64,000 nt of DNA from Chitinophaga sp. MM2321. Lineage in GTDB: Bacteria > Bacteroidota > Bacteroidia > Chitinophagales > Chitinophagaceae. This document shows positions 36,133 to 44,798 of this stretch, one piece after another. The notes beneath the pieces were generated by a model. It did not search any database. It was not told where the DNA came from and was given only the letters and a program-made list of their open reading frames with translations. Numbering within the stretch: the stretch's first letter is position 1; every line of letters begins with the position of its first letter. The position numbers were made by a program, and so were the translations under genes. Location of the stretch: positions 2,480,001-2,544,000 of the forward strand of contig NZ_OZ035533.1 of NCBI RefSeq assembly GCF_964033635.1, in the 5' to 3' direction.

Positions 36133-37677
36133 ATGAATGCCATGAGAAAACAAGTGCTGCTACCGCTTTTATTAGCCTGCTCCATAGGCTTGCAGCCATT
36201 GCAGGCACAACAAAAAAACAAACCCGCTCCTCCTGAAAAGGCAGATACCCAGCACAATGCTGCAATAAGTCTGTCTCCGGACACCACGGTCACCAGCACG
36301 CATGAGGTAACCATAAAAGGACAGAAAGTACCCTACAAAACTATTGCCGGCACCCAGCCTGTCTGGGACCAGGATGGCAAAGTGATAGCCGGCCTCTTCT
36401 ACACCTATTATGAGCGGACAGATATAAAAGACCGCAGTTCCCGGCCTTTGGTGATCTCCTTCAATGGCGGACCGGGCACACCTTCCGTATGGATGCAGAT
36501 TGCTTACACCGGGCCCCGCCTGCTAAACATTGACGATGAGGGATACCCGGTACAACCCTATGGCCTGCACGAAAATTCCCAGTCAATCCTGGATATCGCC
36601 GATATCCTTTATATAGATCCCGCTAATACCGGCTTTTCACGGTTAGCCGACAAAGACGTGCCCCGTGAAAAATTCTTTGGTGTGAATGCAGATATCAAAT
36701 ACCTGGCAGAATGGATCAGCACTTTCGTATCGCGTCATAACCGGTGGGCATCTCCCAAATATCTCATCGGCGAAAGCTATGGTACTACCCGGGTATCCGG
36801 TCTTGCGCTGGAGCTGCAAAATGCACAATGGATGTACTTCAATGGCGTGATACTGGTATCCCCTACTGAGTTGGGTATTTCCCGCAATGGCCCGGTGGAC
36901 GCAGCTTTGAGGCTCCCCTATTTTGCTGCCGCTGCCTGGTACCACAAAGCCCTGTCAAGTGATTTACAGCAAAAAGATCTCACCGCATTATTACCCGAAG
37001 TAGAACAATTTACGATCAATGAACTGATCCCGGCTATCAGCCAGGGCGGTTTCCTGGATGAGCAGAAGCGAAAGGATATGGCCGCCAAAATGGCCCGCTA
37101 CTCCGGTTTATCGGAGAAAGTGATCCTGCAGCACAACCTCGATGTGCCCCCCGGTTTCTTCTGGAAAGAACTACTGAGAGATAAAGGCTTTACCATCGGG
37201 CGGCTGGATTCCCGCTACCTGGGCCAGGATAAAGAAGATGCGGGCGACAACCCCGATTACAATGCAGAACTTACTTCCTGGCTGCATGCATTTACACCCG
37301 CCATTAATATCTACCTGCGGGAAGAGCTGCAATTCAAAACAGACCTGAAATATATGATGTTTGGCCCCGTACATCCATGGGATCGCAGCGATGATAATAC
37401 CGGCGAAAACTTACGCCAGGCTATGGCTGCCAATCCTTACCTCCATGTAATGATTCAATCGGGTTACTATGATGGCGCCTGTGATTATTTCAATGCAAAA
37501 TACAGCATGTGGCAAATGGACCCTGGCGGAAAATTAAAGGACCGGTTGTCCTGGAAAGGCTATCGCAGCGGACATATGATGTACCTGCGCAAAGATGATC
37601 TGGCCACCGGCAATGAAGATATACGGACATTTATCCGCAACTCCCTGCCTAAGGCAGGCAAAGCAGCAAAATATTAG
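36133..37677 (+). CDS. Secreted serine carboxypeptidase-like protein, S10 family
   Basis: The 514-residue protein has a signal peptide (LACSIGLQPLQAQQ). The S10 oxyanion region is FNGGPGTPSVWMQIAYTGPR, nucleophile S215 in GESYGTTR, and the late histidine is in GYRSGHMMYL. The active-site aspartate is probably in QSGYYDGACDYF. This is an alpha/beta hydrolase that trims C-terminal residues from peptides, exported to the periplasm. Bacterial S10 members are less common than eukaryotic ones but are known in Bacteroidota. A FUSC-like gene follows 13 bp downstream. Confidence 0.9.
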   Translation: MNAMRKQVLLPLLLACSIGLQPLQAQQKNKPAPPEKADTQHNAAISLSPDTTVTSTHEVTIKGQKVPYKTIAGTQPVWDQDGKVIAGLFYTYYERTDIKDRSSRPLVISFNGGPGTPSVWMQIAYTGPRLLNIDDEGYPVQPYGLHENSQSILDIADILYIDPANTGFSRLADKDVPREKFFGVNADIKYLAEWISTFVSRHNRWASPKYLIGESYGTTRVSGLALELQNAQWMYFNGVILVSPTELGISRNGPVDAALRLPYFAAAAWYHKALSSDLQQKDLTALLPEVEQFTINELIPAISQGGFLDEQKRKDMAAKMARYSGLSEKVILQHNLDVPPGFFWKELLRDKGFTIGRLDSRYLGQDKEDAGDNPDYNAELTSWLHAFTPAINIYLREELQFKTDLKYMMFGPVHPWDRSDDNTGENLRQAMAANPYLHVMIQSGYYDGACDYFNAKYSMWQMDPGGKLKDRLSWKGYRSGHMMYLRKDDLATGNEDIRTFIRNSLPKAGKAAKY

Positions 37678-37690
37678 TAATCATTGCTAC

Positions 37691-38206
37691 ATGATCAATA
37701 AAGAAAGACTGAAGCGACTCCTGATCTATGCTGCCAAATGTGTGAGCGGTGTACTGATCGTGTTTTTACTTTCCTGGTTACTGGATTACCAGGATGTGAT
37801 CTGGGTATTGATTTCCGTGATGCTGGTACTTTCGCCGGATGGTTCGGATGCAGTAACGTTGGCGGTTACACGAATCAAGGCAAATATAGTAGGCGCCGCC
37901 GCCGGCTTCCTCCTGCTGCTCGTACATCCCAATATGCTGCTGATGATGTGTATAGCCGTGTTTATCACGGTGATCCTGTGTAATATATTGAGCCTGGAAG
38001 CCGCTACCCGCACTGCGCTTGCCGCCACCATTATTGTAATGACACATGAAGCTGGTCAGCACTTGTGGGATACTGCAGTAGGACGTGTTATCTCTGTATT
38101 GGCAGGATGCTTGTTGGGACTCCTGATCACATTCCTTTTTCACAACAGGTATACCCAGCATACGGCGGAATACATCTTATCCAAAACAGATCGCGGGGGT
38201 GAATAA
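37691..38206 (+). CDS. Small FUSC-like / aromatic acid exporter domain membrane protein
   Basis: The 171-residue membrane protein is read from the ATG at 37691, which lies 13 bp after the S10 stop; the open frame starting at 37595 inside the S10 gene is not real. Four to six hydrophobic segments show the DVIWVLISVMLVLSPDGSDA and RIKANIVGAAAGFLLLL pattern of the FUSC/ArAE family. In that family, paired membrane halves are often fused to a large cytoplasmic part. Here only one membrane half is present, so it may work as a dimer. The transported substrate is unknown. Confidence 0.8.
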   Translation: MINKERLKRLLIYAAKCVSGVLIVFLLSWLLDYQDVIWVLISVMLVLSPDGSDAVTLAVTRIKANIVGAAAGFLLLLVHPNMLLMMCIAVFITVILCNILSLEAATRTALAATIIVMTHEAGQHLWDTAVGRVISVLAGCLLGLLITFLFHNRYTQHTAEYILSKTDRGGE

Positions 38207-38232
38207 TACAGAATTGATACAGAATCGCTCCT

Positions 38233-38253
38233 TATTTTTGAAAATTCAAGGAG
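38233..38253 (+). promoter_or_regulatory. -7 element and strong Shine-Dalgarno of the PAP2 gene
   Basis: TATTTTTG (38233-38240) is an exact TAnnTTTG match. AAGGAG (38248-38253) is 6 bases before the ATG at 38260, one of the few clear Shine-Dalgarno sequences in the window, and fixes that start. Confidence 0.5.
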
Positions 38254-38259
38254 TGATGC

Positions 38260-39066
38260 ATGAAAAAGACGATTTTATTCGCAGGATTGGCCCTGGACGC
38301 CCTTATCGGCTCCGGTAATGTAAATGCACAAGTGCAGGCCACTTCCTTTACCATCCCTGTAGATTCTGTCCCCCCGCCAGTCAGCAGTACTCCCGCATTC
38401 CACAGCTCTCTCACCGGGATTATTATCCCTGCAGCGATGGTGGGATACGGGTTTCTGGCGCTGAACAATCATTCACTGAGAGACCTGAACCACACAACCG
38501 GGGCTGAATTAAAAGAGGATCATCCCAACTTCAGGACGCATATAGATAATTACCTCCAATACTCACCCGTGGCCGCAGTATATATACTGAACGCTTCCGG
38601 TGTACACGGGAAGCATAATTTTCGTGACCGCACTATTATCCTGGGAATCTCTGCATTGCTGACAGCAGGTTCTGTTGAAGGGGTGAAACACCTTACGCAT
38701 GAAGTTCGTCCTGATGGCAGTGATGATCTCTCCTTTCCTTCGGGGCATACCGCCACCGCCTTTGCGTCCGCGGAGTTCCTGCGACAGGAATACAAAGATG
38801 TATCGCCGTGGTATGGCGTGGGCGGTTACGCCGCTGCCGCTGCTACCGGCGCCTTGCGCATGTATAATAACAAGCACTGGCTCAGTGATGTGGTAGCTGG
38901 CGCTGGTTTTGGAATACTAAGCACCAAAGCGGCTTACTGGGTATATCCCTGGATCCGGCAAACACTGTTTAAAGACCAACATACCAAAATGGCGACTGTA
39001 CTCCTGCCGTATTATGATGCCCAATGGCACAGTGCCGGCCTTAGTATTGTGCTCTTACAGAAATGA
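38260..39066 (+). CDS. PAP2 superfamily phosphatase, exported
   Basis: The 268-residue protein is a PAP2-type acid phosphatase with a signal-like N-terminus (LFAGLALDALIGSGNVNAQ). The three phosphatase motifs are KHLTHEVRP, SFPSGHTATAFASA, and NNKHWLSDVVAGAGFG. It probably removes phosphate from a lipid such as undecaprenyl diphosphate or phosphatidate at the outer side of the inner membrane. Hydrophobic segments are fewer than in BacA-type PAP2 enzymes. It has its own -7 element and Shine-Dalgarno and a terminator hairpin just after the stop. A second PAP2 gene lies 0.9 kb downstream. Confidence 0.9.
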   Translation: MKKTILFAGLALDALIGSGNVNAQVQATSFTIPVDSVPPPVSSTPAFHSSLTGIIIPAAMVGYGFLALNNHSLRDLNHTTGAELKEDHPNFRTHIDNYLQYSPVAAVYILNASGVHGKHNFRDRTIILGISALLTAGSVEGVKHLTHEVRPDGSDDLSFPSGHTATAFASAEFLRQEYKDVSPWYGVGGYAAAAATGALRMYNNKHWLSDVVAGAGFGILSTKAAYWVYPWIRQTLFKDQHTKMATVLLPYYDAQWHSAGLSIVLLQK

Positions 39067-39095
39067 TCAGCCACCTTCCTCCGGCAGCTGATTTT
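39066..39095 (+). terminator. Hairpin terminator after the PAP2 gene
   Basis: ATCAGC (39066-39071) pairs with GCTGAT (39087-39092), with GCC/GGC support inside, followed by TTTTC. The first base overlaps the stop codon. Confidence 0.5.
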
Positions 39096-39434
39096 CTTAC
39101 CCATTTTTTCTACATTAACAATTAAATCACAAAATATCTGACAGGAAAACCGCAAATTTGCTTATCTATTTAAAAAGGTGTTTATAACCTACGCCACTTT
39201 AGCATTTAACTGTTCCCCGATAATATAATTGATAACCACCAGCCGGATTTCATTCATGCCGGAATTATTGCACTACGCCCCTGTTAGCCGGTTATTCCAC
39301 CGATGAGCTTGCTTTATGCCTAATAATTGCAGCTTCATAATGCACAAATTTTTAACATCTGATTCACAGAACTCCTGTTTACGCTTCTTATTTTTAATCC
39401 CATCAAAGTAACAGTTATCCAATACTTACCCCTT
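39096..39434. other. 339-bp intergenic region
   Basis: AT-rich and without a recognisable gene or structured RNA. A TATTTTTA sequence near 39387 could serve as an imperfect -7 element for the following gene. The longest candidate peptide (16 codons from 39257) is not supported. Confidence 0.4.
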
Positions 39435-39977
39435 ATGTACATTCCATTGATCATCTTTATTGCTTTTATTTCCTGGTATATCATTTTCAGAATACGGACC
39501 ATCCGTGAAGCCTCCTTAAAAGAAAACAGGTACAAACCTATTCCGGGAGAAGATGCTATAGCGGCAGCTAAAATTACGGGCGTTGACAACAGCGCATTTA
39601 CGGTATCAAAGTATATGCGCTCTGTAAAGAATACATCCGACCATCGCTTTATGACCCTGGCCATTATACAGATCATTAAAACAACGATGGGCACTACCCG
39701 GCAGGCTAGACTCATAGAAAGCCTCGCTCCCGGGGAAGAGCGCCGGTTGGGGCATTCAGACAATGTAACGGATGGTAAACGTCAGATATTTATCGGCTAC
39801 GAAGTGTTGTGGGCAAGGTATATACCTACCCCTAAATGGTATACAGACAAGATGATGTTATGTCCTCTTTCACCGGAACTGTATTGCCAGATCTTAAAAC
39901 ATTATCACCCTGCCCTGCTCGCAGAAATGGAGCAACAAGCAAACAGAGAAGATGAACAGCAGGAATTATGGTCTTGA
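39435..39977 (+). CDS. Unrecognised membrane-anchored protein, 180 residues
   Basis: I do not recognise this family. Residues 1-18 (MYIPLIIFIAFISWYIIF) form one membrane anchor, followed by a basic turn, so the rest is probably cytoplasmic. The soluble part is charged, with HRFMTLAIIQIIKTTMGTT and a tryptophan/proline-rich segment VLWARYIPTPKWYTDKMMLC, and ends in an acidic QQANREDEQQELWS. Codon use and length suggest a real gene. Its last 12 bases overlap the end of the opposing PAP2 gene. No function is suggested by the neighbours. Confidence 0.6.
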   Translation: MYIPLIIFIAFISWYIIFRIRTIREASLKENRYKPIPGEDAIAAAKITGVDNSAFTVSKYMRSVKNTSDHRFMTLAIIQIIKTTMGTTRQARLIESLAPGEERRLGHSDNVTDGKRQIFIGYEVLWARYIPTPKWYTDKMMLCPLSPELYCQILKHYHPALLAEMEQQANREDEQQELWS

Positions 39978-40616
39978 TGCGCCGTATCCTTTTCCTGCAA
40001 TATAACTTAGCCAGGTCATGGTAAGTATGATACCCACCGTTGCACCGGCGGTTACATCTTCCAGGAAGTGCTGACTCAGGTACATGCGCGAGTAAGCTAC
40101 CAGCATGGCCAGCAACAGGTACAGTACTGACCAGTATTTATTTTTAGTATAGTAAGATAATATGGTGGCTGCGGTAAAAGCACATACACTATGACCCGAA
40201 GGGAAACTCCGGAAATTATCCAGGACGGCTACCCCCGGTATAAAATAAATATCGTGCAGGCGTTGCTCAAAATAACGGTGCGGACGGGGAAAAGCTACTA
40301 AAAACTTCAGAGTGAAGTTGATGACTGCCGTGAAACAATATGCTGTTGCCAGCACAAATCCCATACGCTTGTTGATAACAAACAATAACACCGACAATAC
40401 GATACAAGCCCCAACGCTACCCAATTCCGTGATGTAAGGAAATAACAGATCTCCCCATGCGGTATGCAGACTATTGATATAGAAATACACCTCCTCCCGC
40501 GTGTATAGATAACGGGTTATGAGGATAGCCGTCAATACTACGGTAAACGGCCATATCAGCCATTTCAGCTGCTGATATACCTGCCTGAATTGTTGCAGAA
40601 AAGAACGATGCTCCAT
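39966..40616 (-). CDS. PAP2 superfamily membrane phosphatase
   Basis: The 216-residue protein has six hydrophobic segments and the PAP2 motifs KFLVAFPRPH, FRSFPSGHSVCAF and YLSQHFLEDVTAGATVG. This is the typical membrane phosphatidate/undecaprenyl-diphosphate phosphatase layout, with the catalytic histidine in SQHFLED. Its 3' end overlaps the unknown gene at 39435 by 12 bases on the other strand. A DinB-like gene lies 7 bases upstream in the same direction, so they form a two-gene unit. Confidence 0.9.
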   Translation of the reverse strand: MEHRSFLQQFRQVYQQLKWLIWPFTVVLTAILITRYLYTREEVYFYINSLHTAWGDLLFPYITELGSVGACIVLSVLLFVINKRMGFVLATAYCFTAVINFTLKFLVAFPRPHRYFEQRLHDIYFIPGVAVLDNFRSFPSGHSVCAFTAATILSYYTKNKYWSVLYLLLAMLVAYSRMYLSQHFLEDVTAGATVGIILTMTWLSYIAGKGYGASRP

Positions 40617-40623
40617 GCAGATA

Positions 40624-41070
40624 CTACTGGGTTAACCGGCGATGATAATTAATTTGTCCCAGGTGATAACCTAAATGGGCAAGCAAGTGTACCAGGAAAT
40701 GACCGGTAGTTGTCAGCTCTCCTGCAAGCACCCGTTCTGTATAAATTTTTTCGAGATCTTCCGGGCTTAATGCAAGTATAACGGTGAGCACTATACGACG
40801 GGTAGCGCCTATCTGGAGCAGCAGCTCCTCCTTTGGAATATTCCTGGCACTGAATTCCAACTCCCTGTTACGCACATAACCCGTTTGTCCAAGTACAGCA
40901 CCTATAAAGTGTTGCAGGTTGCCGCAAAGATGCAGGGTCAGCGTGCCGGCGGAGTTTTTGATACCAGTCGGAACACGCCACAGTGCTTCTTCTGAGTCAT
41001 ACGCAGCGATCTCTTCTTCCAGTTTGCTCAGATCGCGTTCAAACAAATTGATCAGTATATTTACCAACAT
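40624..41070 (-). CDS. DinB-like (DUF1572 type) protein
   Basis: The 148-residue four-helix protein has GTLTLHLCGNLQHFIGAVLG and HFLVHLLAHLGYHLGQINYH. The histidines in these two places are the metal-binding residues of the DinB/YfiT fold. Members may be thiol transferases or stress proteins, but most are uncharacterised. The start MLVNILINLFERDLSKLEEEI is typical. It is probably co-transcribed with the PAP2 gene 7 bp downstream. Confidence 0.8.
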   Translation of the reverse strand: MLVNILINLFERDLSKLEEEIAAYDSEEALWRVPTGIKNSAGTLTLHLCGNLQHFIGAVLGQTGYVRNRELEFSARNIPKEELLLQIGATRRIVLTVILALSPEDLEKIYTERVLAGELTTTGHFLVHLLAHLGYHLGQINYHRRLTQ

Positions 41071-41167
41071 AACCTAAAGATAGGAAAACCTGCGAAGTTT
41101 TTAGCGCGTACCTTCACCCTAAACATTCCTAACCGTGCTTTGTTTTTAATGCATATAATCTAACAGG

Positions 41168-41998
41168 ATGAATACCCGTACACAAAGAGAGCTTAGCCCT
41201 TTCCAGCAGCGATGGCATAGTATTATATTTGAGGCTGATACGCCTGCCGGTAAAGTGTTTGACATTATTTTACTGATCGTTATTCTCATCAGCGTTGCCA
41301 TTGTGATGATGGAGAGCGTAACAGGCTTCAAAGTAAAATATGATCATCTTTTCAGGGTCCTGGAATGGGTCTTTACAATCATCTTTACCATTGAATATAT
41401 TTTCCGGGTATGGTGCAGTTATCGCCCCAAAGCATACGTGGGCAGCTTCTACGGACTGATAGACCTTCTATGTATTTTACCTACTTATGTAGAATTTTTC
41501 TTTGGCGGCGCCCATTTCCTGCTTACCATCCGCATCCTGCGGCTGATGCGGATCTTCAGGATCTTTAAACTCGTTCCTTTCCTGAATGAAAGCAAGCAGC
41601 TGGCCCTCGCCCTGGAGCATAGCAAACGGAAAATAATGGTATTTCTTTTCTTCATTCTTTTACTCACTGTTGTATTAGGTTCCATCATGTACGTGATTGA
41701 ATCGGATTATAATTCCGGCTTCACCAGTATCCCCGTTAGTGTATACTGGGCAGTGGTAACATTAACAACAGTAGGCTATGGAGATATTGCACCTGTAACG
41801 CCTATAGGACAAGCATTTTCAGCACTTATTATGATCATGGGGTATGCTATCATTGCAGTACCCACCGGTATTGTTACTGTAGAAATGAGCAGATTAAGAA
41901 ATGAGGAAGACGTAGATCAGCGCATTTGTCCGCATTGCATGCGCGAAGGGCACGATGCAAATGCGGACTATTGCAAATATTGTGGGAGTAAATTATAA
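41168..41998 (+). CDS. Voltage-gated potassium channel with C-terminal zinc ribbon
   Basis: The 276-residue six-segment channel has S4 with spaced arginines in IRILRLMRIFRIFKL. The pore filter is T201-V-G-Y-G-D206 after VSVYWAVVTLT, which marks potassium selectivity. Helix S6 ends near ATGIVTVEM. The tail departs from the usual pattern: C254-P-H-C257 ... C269-K-Y-C272 forms a zinc ribbon instead of an RCK or coiled-coil domain. That ribbon may help tetramer assembly or sense redox or metal state, which is inference. It ends 1 base from the opposing gene. Confidence 0.9.
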   Translation: MNTRTQRELSPFQQRWHSIIFEADTPAGKVFDIILLIVILISVAIVMMESVTGFKVKYDHLFRVLEWVFTIIFTIEYIFRVWCSYRPKAYVGSFYGLIDLLCILPTYVEFFFGGAHFLLTIRILRLMRIFRIFKLVPFLNESKQLALALEHSKRKIMVFLFFILLLTVVLGSIMYVIESDYNSGFTSIPVSVYWAVVTLTTVGYGDIAPVTPIGQAFSALIMIMGYAIIAVPTGIVTVEMSRLRNEEDVDQRICPHCMREGHDANADYCKYCGSKL

Positions 41999-41999
41999 A

Positions 42000-42395
42000 T
42001 TATTTAACGCTGAAAAGAGGTTGTACATCCAGCATGGCTTTCTGATAAGCCACATCGAAAGGTTCAAATTTGCTATGCAGCGCGAAACGGGCTGTTGTAC
42101 CATCCAGCAGTTCAAACACGGCTATTTTCTTATTGAAACCTTGTTTTCCGCGGGAAAAATTAGTAATGTCTGTCAATGCAAATTCTTTGGCTTTTTTACT
42201 CCTGGCCAACAGCCAGCCAATAACGCCAAATAACAGGAACATCAACATGGGCTTTGCTTCAAATACAATACGTTCACTGGTGATGTACATGGCGCCTTGC
42301 TGGCCCTGCCACTTGTTCTTCATATAAGTAGCACTGGATTTGTATAATACGGTTTCTTCCGGGTTAAGTGGGAATTTAACTTTGATGGTTTGCAT
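42000..42395 (-). CDS. Unrecognised small protein with PH/GRAM-like pattern
   Basis: The 131-residue protein is read from the ATG at 42395. A longer frame to 42446 lies upstream of the -7 element at 42420-42427 and is not likely. FPLNPEETVLYKSSATYMKN and GAMYITSERIVFEAKP resemble the start of GRAM/PH-type lipid-binding domains. One hydrophobic stretch, MLMFLLFGVIGWLLA, interrupts it at mid-protein, and ARFALHSKFEPFDVAYQKAM ends it. It may therefore sit at the membrane. The function is unknown. It is convergent with the potassium channel and divergent from pncB. Confidence 0.6.
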   Translation of the reverse strand: MQTIKVKFPLNPEETVLYKSSATYMKNKWQGQQGAMYITSERIVFEAKPMLMFLLFGVIGWLLARSKKAKEFALTDITNFSRGKQGFNKKIAVFELLDGTTARFALHSKFEPFDVAYQKAMLDVQPLFSVK

Positions 42396-42419
42396 ACATG
42401 TATTGATATGATTCGTGCG

Positions 42420-42427
42420 CAAAAATA
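42420..42427 (-). promoter_or_regulatory. -7 element of the GRAM-like gene
   Basis: Minus strand TATTTTTG, with TTTG 16 bases upstream. The start site near 42413 lies 18 bases before the ATG at 42395, which decides the start choice. Confidence 0.5.
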
Positions 42428-42457
42428 TGGTATTATTGTTAGACAAAACAGCCTGCT

Positions 42458-43627
42458 ATGATTTTAACATCTATCCTCGATAATGATTTTTACAAATTTA
42501 CCATGCAACACTGCGTGATAAAATTGTTTCCGGAGGCGCGTGCCCGTTATAAGTTTATTAATCGGGGTAAACATGCATTCCCACCGGGTTTTGCGGCTGT
42601 TTTACGGGAGGCGGTAAATAATATGCAACACCTCCGGCTCACCCCTGAAGAAAAAGAATTCCTTGCTGTTACCTGTCCCTATCTCGACCCTACCTACCTG
42701 GATTTCCTGCAGGGCTATCGTTACAACCCTGATGAAATACATATTGCACAACATGGAGAAGAGGTGGAAGTACATGTGGATGGCTACTGGTATCGTACTA
42801 TCCTGTGGGAGGTTCCCCTGATGTCGCTCATCTGCGAATTGTATTACGAGCAGACAGGCCAGCAACGGGTGCCTGATGAAGAAGTGATCCGTATTACCCG
42901 GGAGAAAATTGAGCATTATAAAGAACTGGGGATCACCATTGCAGATTTCGGTACACGACGCCGGCATTCACTGGCGGTGCACCGGTTGGTGGTACAAACA
43001 CTCCGGCAGTATGGCGAAAGCTGTTTTATTGGCAGCAGCAATGTACACCTGGCTATGCGCAACGGGGTGAAGCCCGTAGGCACACATGCCCATGAATGGT
43101 TTATGTTCCACAGTGCCAAATACGGTTTTAAAATGGCCAATATGCTGGGACTGGAACATTGGGTACAGGTATATCGCGGCGACCTGGGGATCGCTTTATC
43201 GGATACCTACACCACCCCTGTTTTCTTTGAACAGTTTGATAAAAAATTCGCCAAACTATTTGATGGGGTGCGGCACGATAGCGGCGATCCGTTATTGTTT
43301 GCCGACAGCACCATCGCCCATTACAAAGAAAAAGGAGTAGATCCGCTCACAAAAACAATTATTTTCTCCGACGGACTGGATTATGAAAAAGTGGCTGCCA
43401 TCGCTGCACATTGCCGTGGTAAGATCGGTATGTCTTTCGGTGTGGGCACTAACTTCACCAATGATGTAGGATTAACGGCCCTGAATATTGTTGTAAAAAT
43501 GTATGAAGCCCGTCCGGAAGATGCTCCCCGCTGGACACCCGTAGTAAAGCTATCAGATGAAAAAGGAAAATATACCGGTGATGAAAAAATGATAGAACTG
43601 GCAAAAGAAATGCTGGAGATATTTTGA
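42458..43627 (+). CDS. pncB: Nicotinate phosphoribosyltransferase
   Basis: The 389-residue enzyme joins nicotinate and PRPP to nicotinate mononucleotide in NAD salvage. Typical segments are ILDNDFYKFTMQHCVIKLFP, FGTRRRHSLAVHRLVV, and VRHDSGDPLLFADSTIAHY, the last holding the PRPP-binding aspartates. The histidine phosphorylated by ATP lies in the GVKPVGTHAHEWFMFH region. The start is the ATG at 42458. No other NAD gene is near. A 148-bp inverted repeat begins at the base after its stop. Confidence 0.95.
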   Translation: MILTSILDNDFYKFTMQHCVIKLFPEARARYKFINRGKHAFPPGFAAVLREAVNNMQHLRLTPEEKEFLAVTCPYLDPTYLDFLQGYRYNPDEIHIAQHGEEVEVHVDGYWYRTILWEVPLMSLICELYYEQTGQQRVPDEEVIRITREKIEHYKELGITIADFGTRRRHSLAVHRLVVQTLRQYGESCFIGSSNVHLAMRNGVKPVGTHAHEWFMFHSAKYGFKMANMLGLEHWVQVYRGDLGIALSDTYTTPVFFEQFDKKFAKLFDGVRHDSGDPLLFADSTIAHYKEKGVDPLTKTIIFSDGLDYEKVAAIAAHCRGKIGMSFGVGTNFTNDVGLTALNIVVKMYEARPEDAPRWTPVVKLSDEKGKYTGDEKMIELAKEMLEIF

Positions 43628-43775
43628 GATTTATGAATTTATTGATTTACGAATTTTGGGGATTTAAAATGTAGTGAAGATATATTGGTACCCCGAGGTT
43701 TTAATCCCCGGAAGTCAGACAATCTTCGCTGCATTTTAAATCCCCAAAATTCGTAAATCAATAAATCCGTAAATC
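43628..43775. repeat. 148-bp inverted repeat, class A, between pncB and zinc peptidase
   Basis: The 54-bp arms 43628-43681 and 43722-43775 match almost completely; nearly all differences are C/T changes that keep G-U pairs in RNA. The right arm, read on the minus strand, begins GATTTACGGATTTATTGATT, a variant of the arm start at 2048 and 4617. The 40-base loop holds CCCCGAGG...CCCCGG. It lies between convergent genes. Confidence 0.82.
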
Positions 43776-43779
43776 CATT

Positions 43780-44634
43780 TTATTTCAGTCCAAGTCCTGT
43801 GTCTCCCTGCGACAGGTCACCGGAATCATATCCTTTCTTGAACCAGTACATCCGCTGTTCGGAGGTACCATGGGTAAATGCATCCGGTACTACGTGGCCG
43901 GTACCGGCTTGCTGGAGCTTATCATCGCCTACGGCGCTGGCGGCGTTCAAACCGGATTCAATATCACCTGCTACCAGGATGTTGCGCATTTTATCGGCGT
44001 GGTTGGCCCAGAACCCGGCCAGGAAATCGGCCTGTAGTTCGAGTTTTACAGAAAGTTTATTGTATTCTTTTTCACTTAACCGGGAACGCATTGCCTGCAC
44101 TTTCCTGCTGATACCCAACAGATTTTGTACATGATGTCCTACCTCATGCGCAATTACATAGGCTTTGGCAAACTCGCCTTTTACCCCGAAACGTTGCTCC
44201 AGTTCATCAAAAAAAGCAACATCCAGGTATACTTTGTTGTCTGCCGGACAATAAAAAGGACCCATTGCAGATTCTGCGGAACCACAACCGGAGGTAGTGC
44301 CATCTGTAAATAACACCATCTTTGGTTTTTCATAGGTCATGTTCATGCTCCTGAACTGCTGATCCCATACATCTTCTGTACTGGCCAGCACTTTGGAAGA
44401 AAACTTTTCGATGGCGCTGGCGTTTGTGGCAGTAAGCTGTTCTGATTGCTCCTCACCACCAGGCCCCTGGACCTGTTGTACGGCCTGCATGAGTTGTGCG
44501 GGGTCCTGTTTCAAAAATAAGGCCAGCACTATAATAATAATGCCGCCAATACCGCCGCCGATACCGAGTTTGCGCATACCGCCGCCAGATCTCTTTTCGA
44601 CGTTATCGCTCATTCTTTCATCATCCAGACGCAT
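43780..44634 (-). CDS. Neutral zinc metallopeptidase (YpfJ type)
   Basis: The 284-residue protein is started at the ATG at 44634 (MRLDDERMSDNVEKR), the usual family start; the frame runs 13 residues further but those are not conserved. A single membrane segment follows the glycine-rich GGGIGGIIIIVLALFL. The catalytic motif is HEVGHH within AYVIAHEVGHHVQN, with the later ELQADFLAGFWANHA supplying further ligands. CGSAESAMGPFYCPAD holds a conserved cysteine pair. This periplasm-facing family is widespread, but its substrate is unknown. Confidence 0.92.
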   Translation of the reverse strand: MRLDDERMSDNVEKRSGGGMRKLGIGGGIGGIIIIVLALFLKQDPAQLMQAVQQVQGPGGEEQSEQLTATNASAIEKFSSKVLASTEDVWDQQFRSMNMTYEKPKMVLFTDGTTSGCGSAESAMGPFYCPADNKVYLDVAFFDELEQRFGVKGEFAKAYVIAHEVGHHVQNLLGISRKVQAMRSRLSEKEYNKLSVKLELQADFLAGFWANHADKMRNILVAGDIESGLNAASAVGDDKLQQAGTGHVVPDAFTHGTSEQRMYWFKKGYDSGDLSQGDTGLGLK

Positions 44635-44798
44635 AATTGTGGTAGGTTTAGTGAATAAATTCGTTAGCCGCAAATTACAATATTACCCGATAATTCTGCT
44701 CATTTCAATGATTCCATCCATTTGTTAAACAAAAGATTTTTTTACCCGTTAATGAGTAGTAGTATGGTTCGTTTCCCATTCAACAGAAAACAATTATT

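Noticed and set aside
37595..37690. N-terminal extension of the FUSC-like protein
   Set aside because: These codons overlap the end of the S10 gene in another frame and are not hydrophobic; the ATG at 37691 fits the family.
38228..38254. CTCCTT ... AAGGAG hairpin that could hide the Shine-Dalgarno
   Set aside because: The left arm lies within the -7 element and upstream of the expected start, so it would not be in the mRNA.
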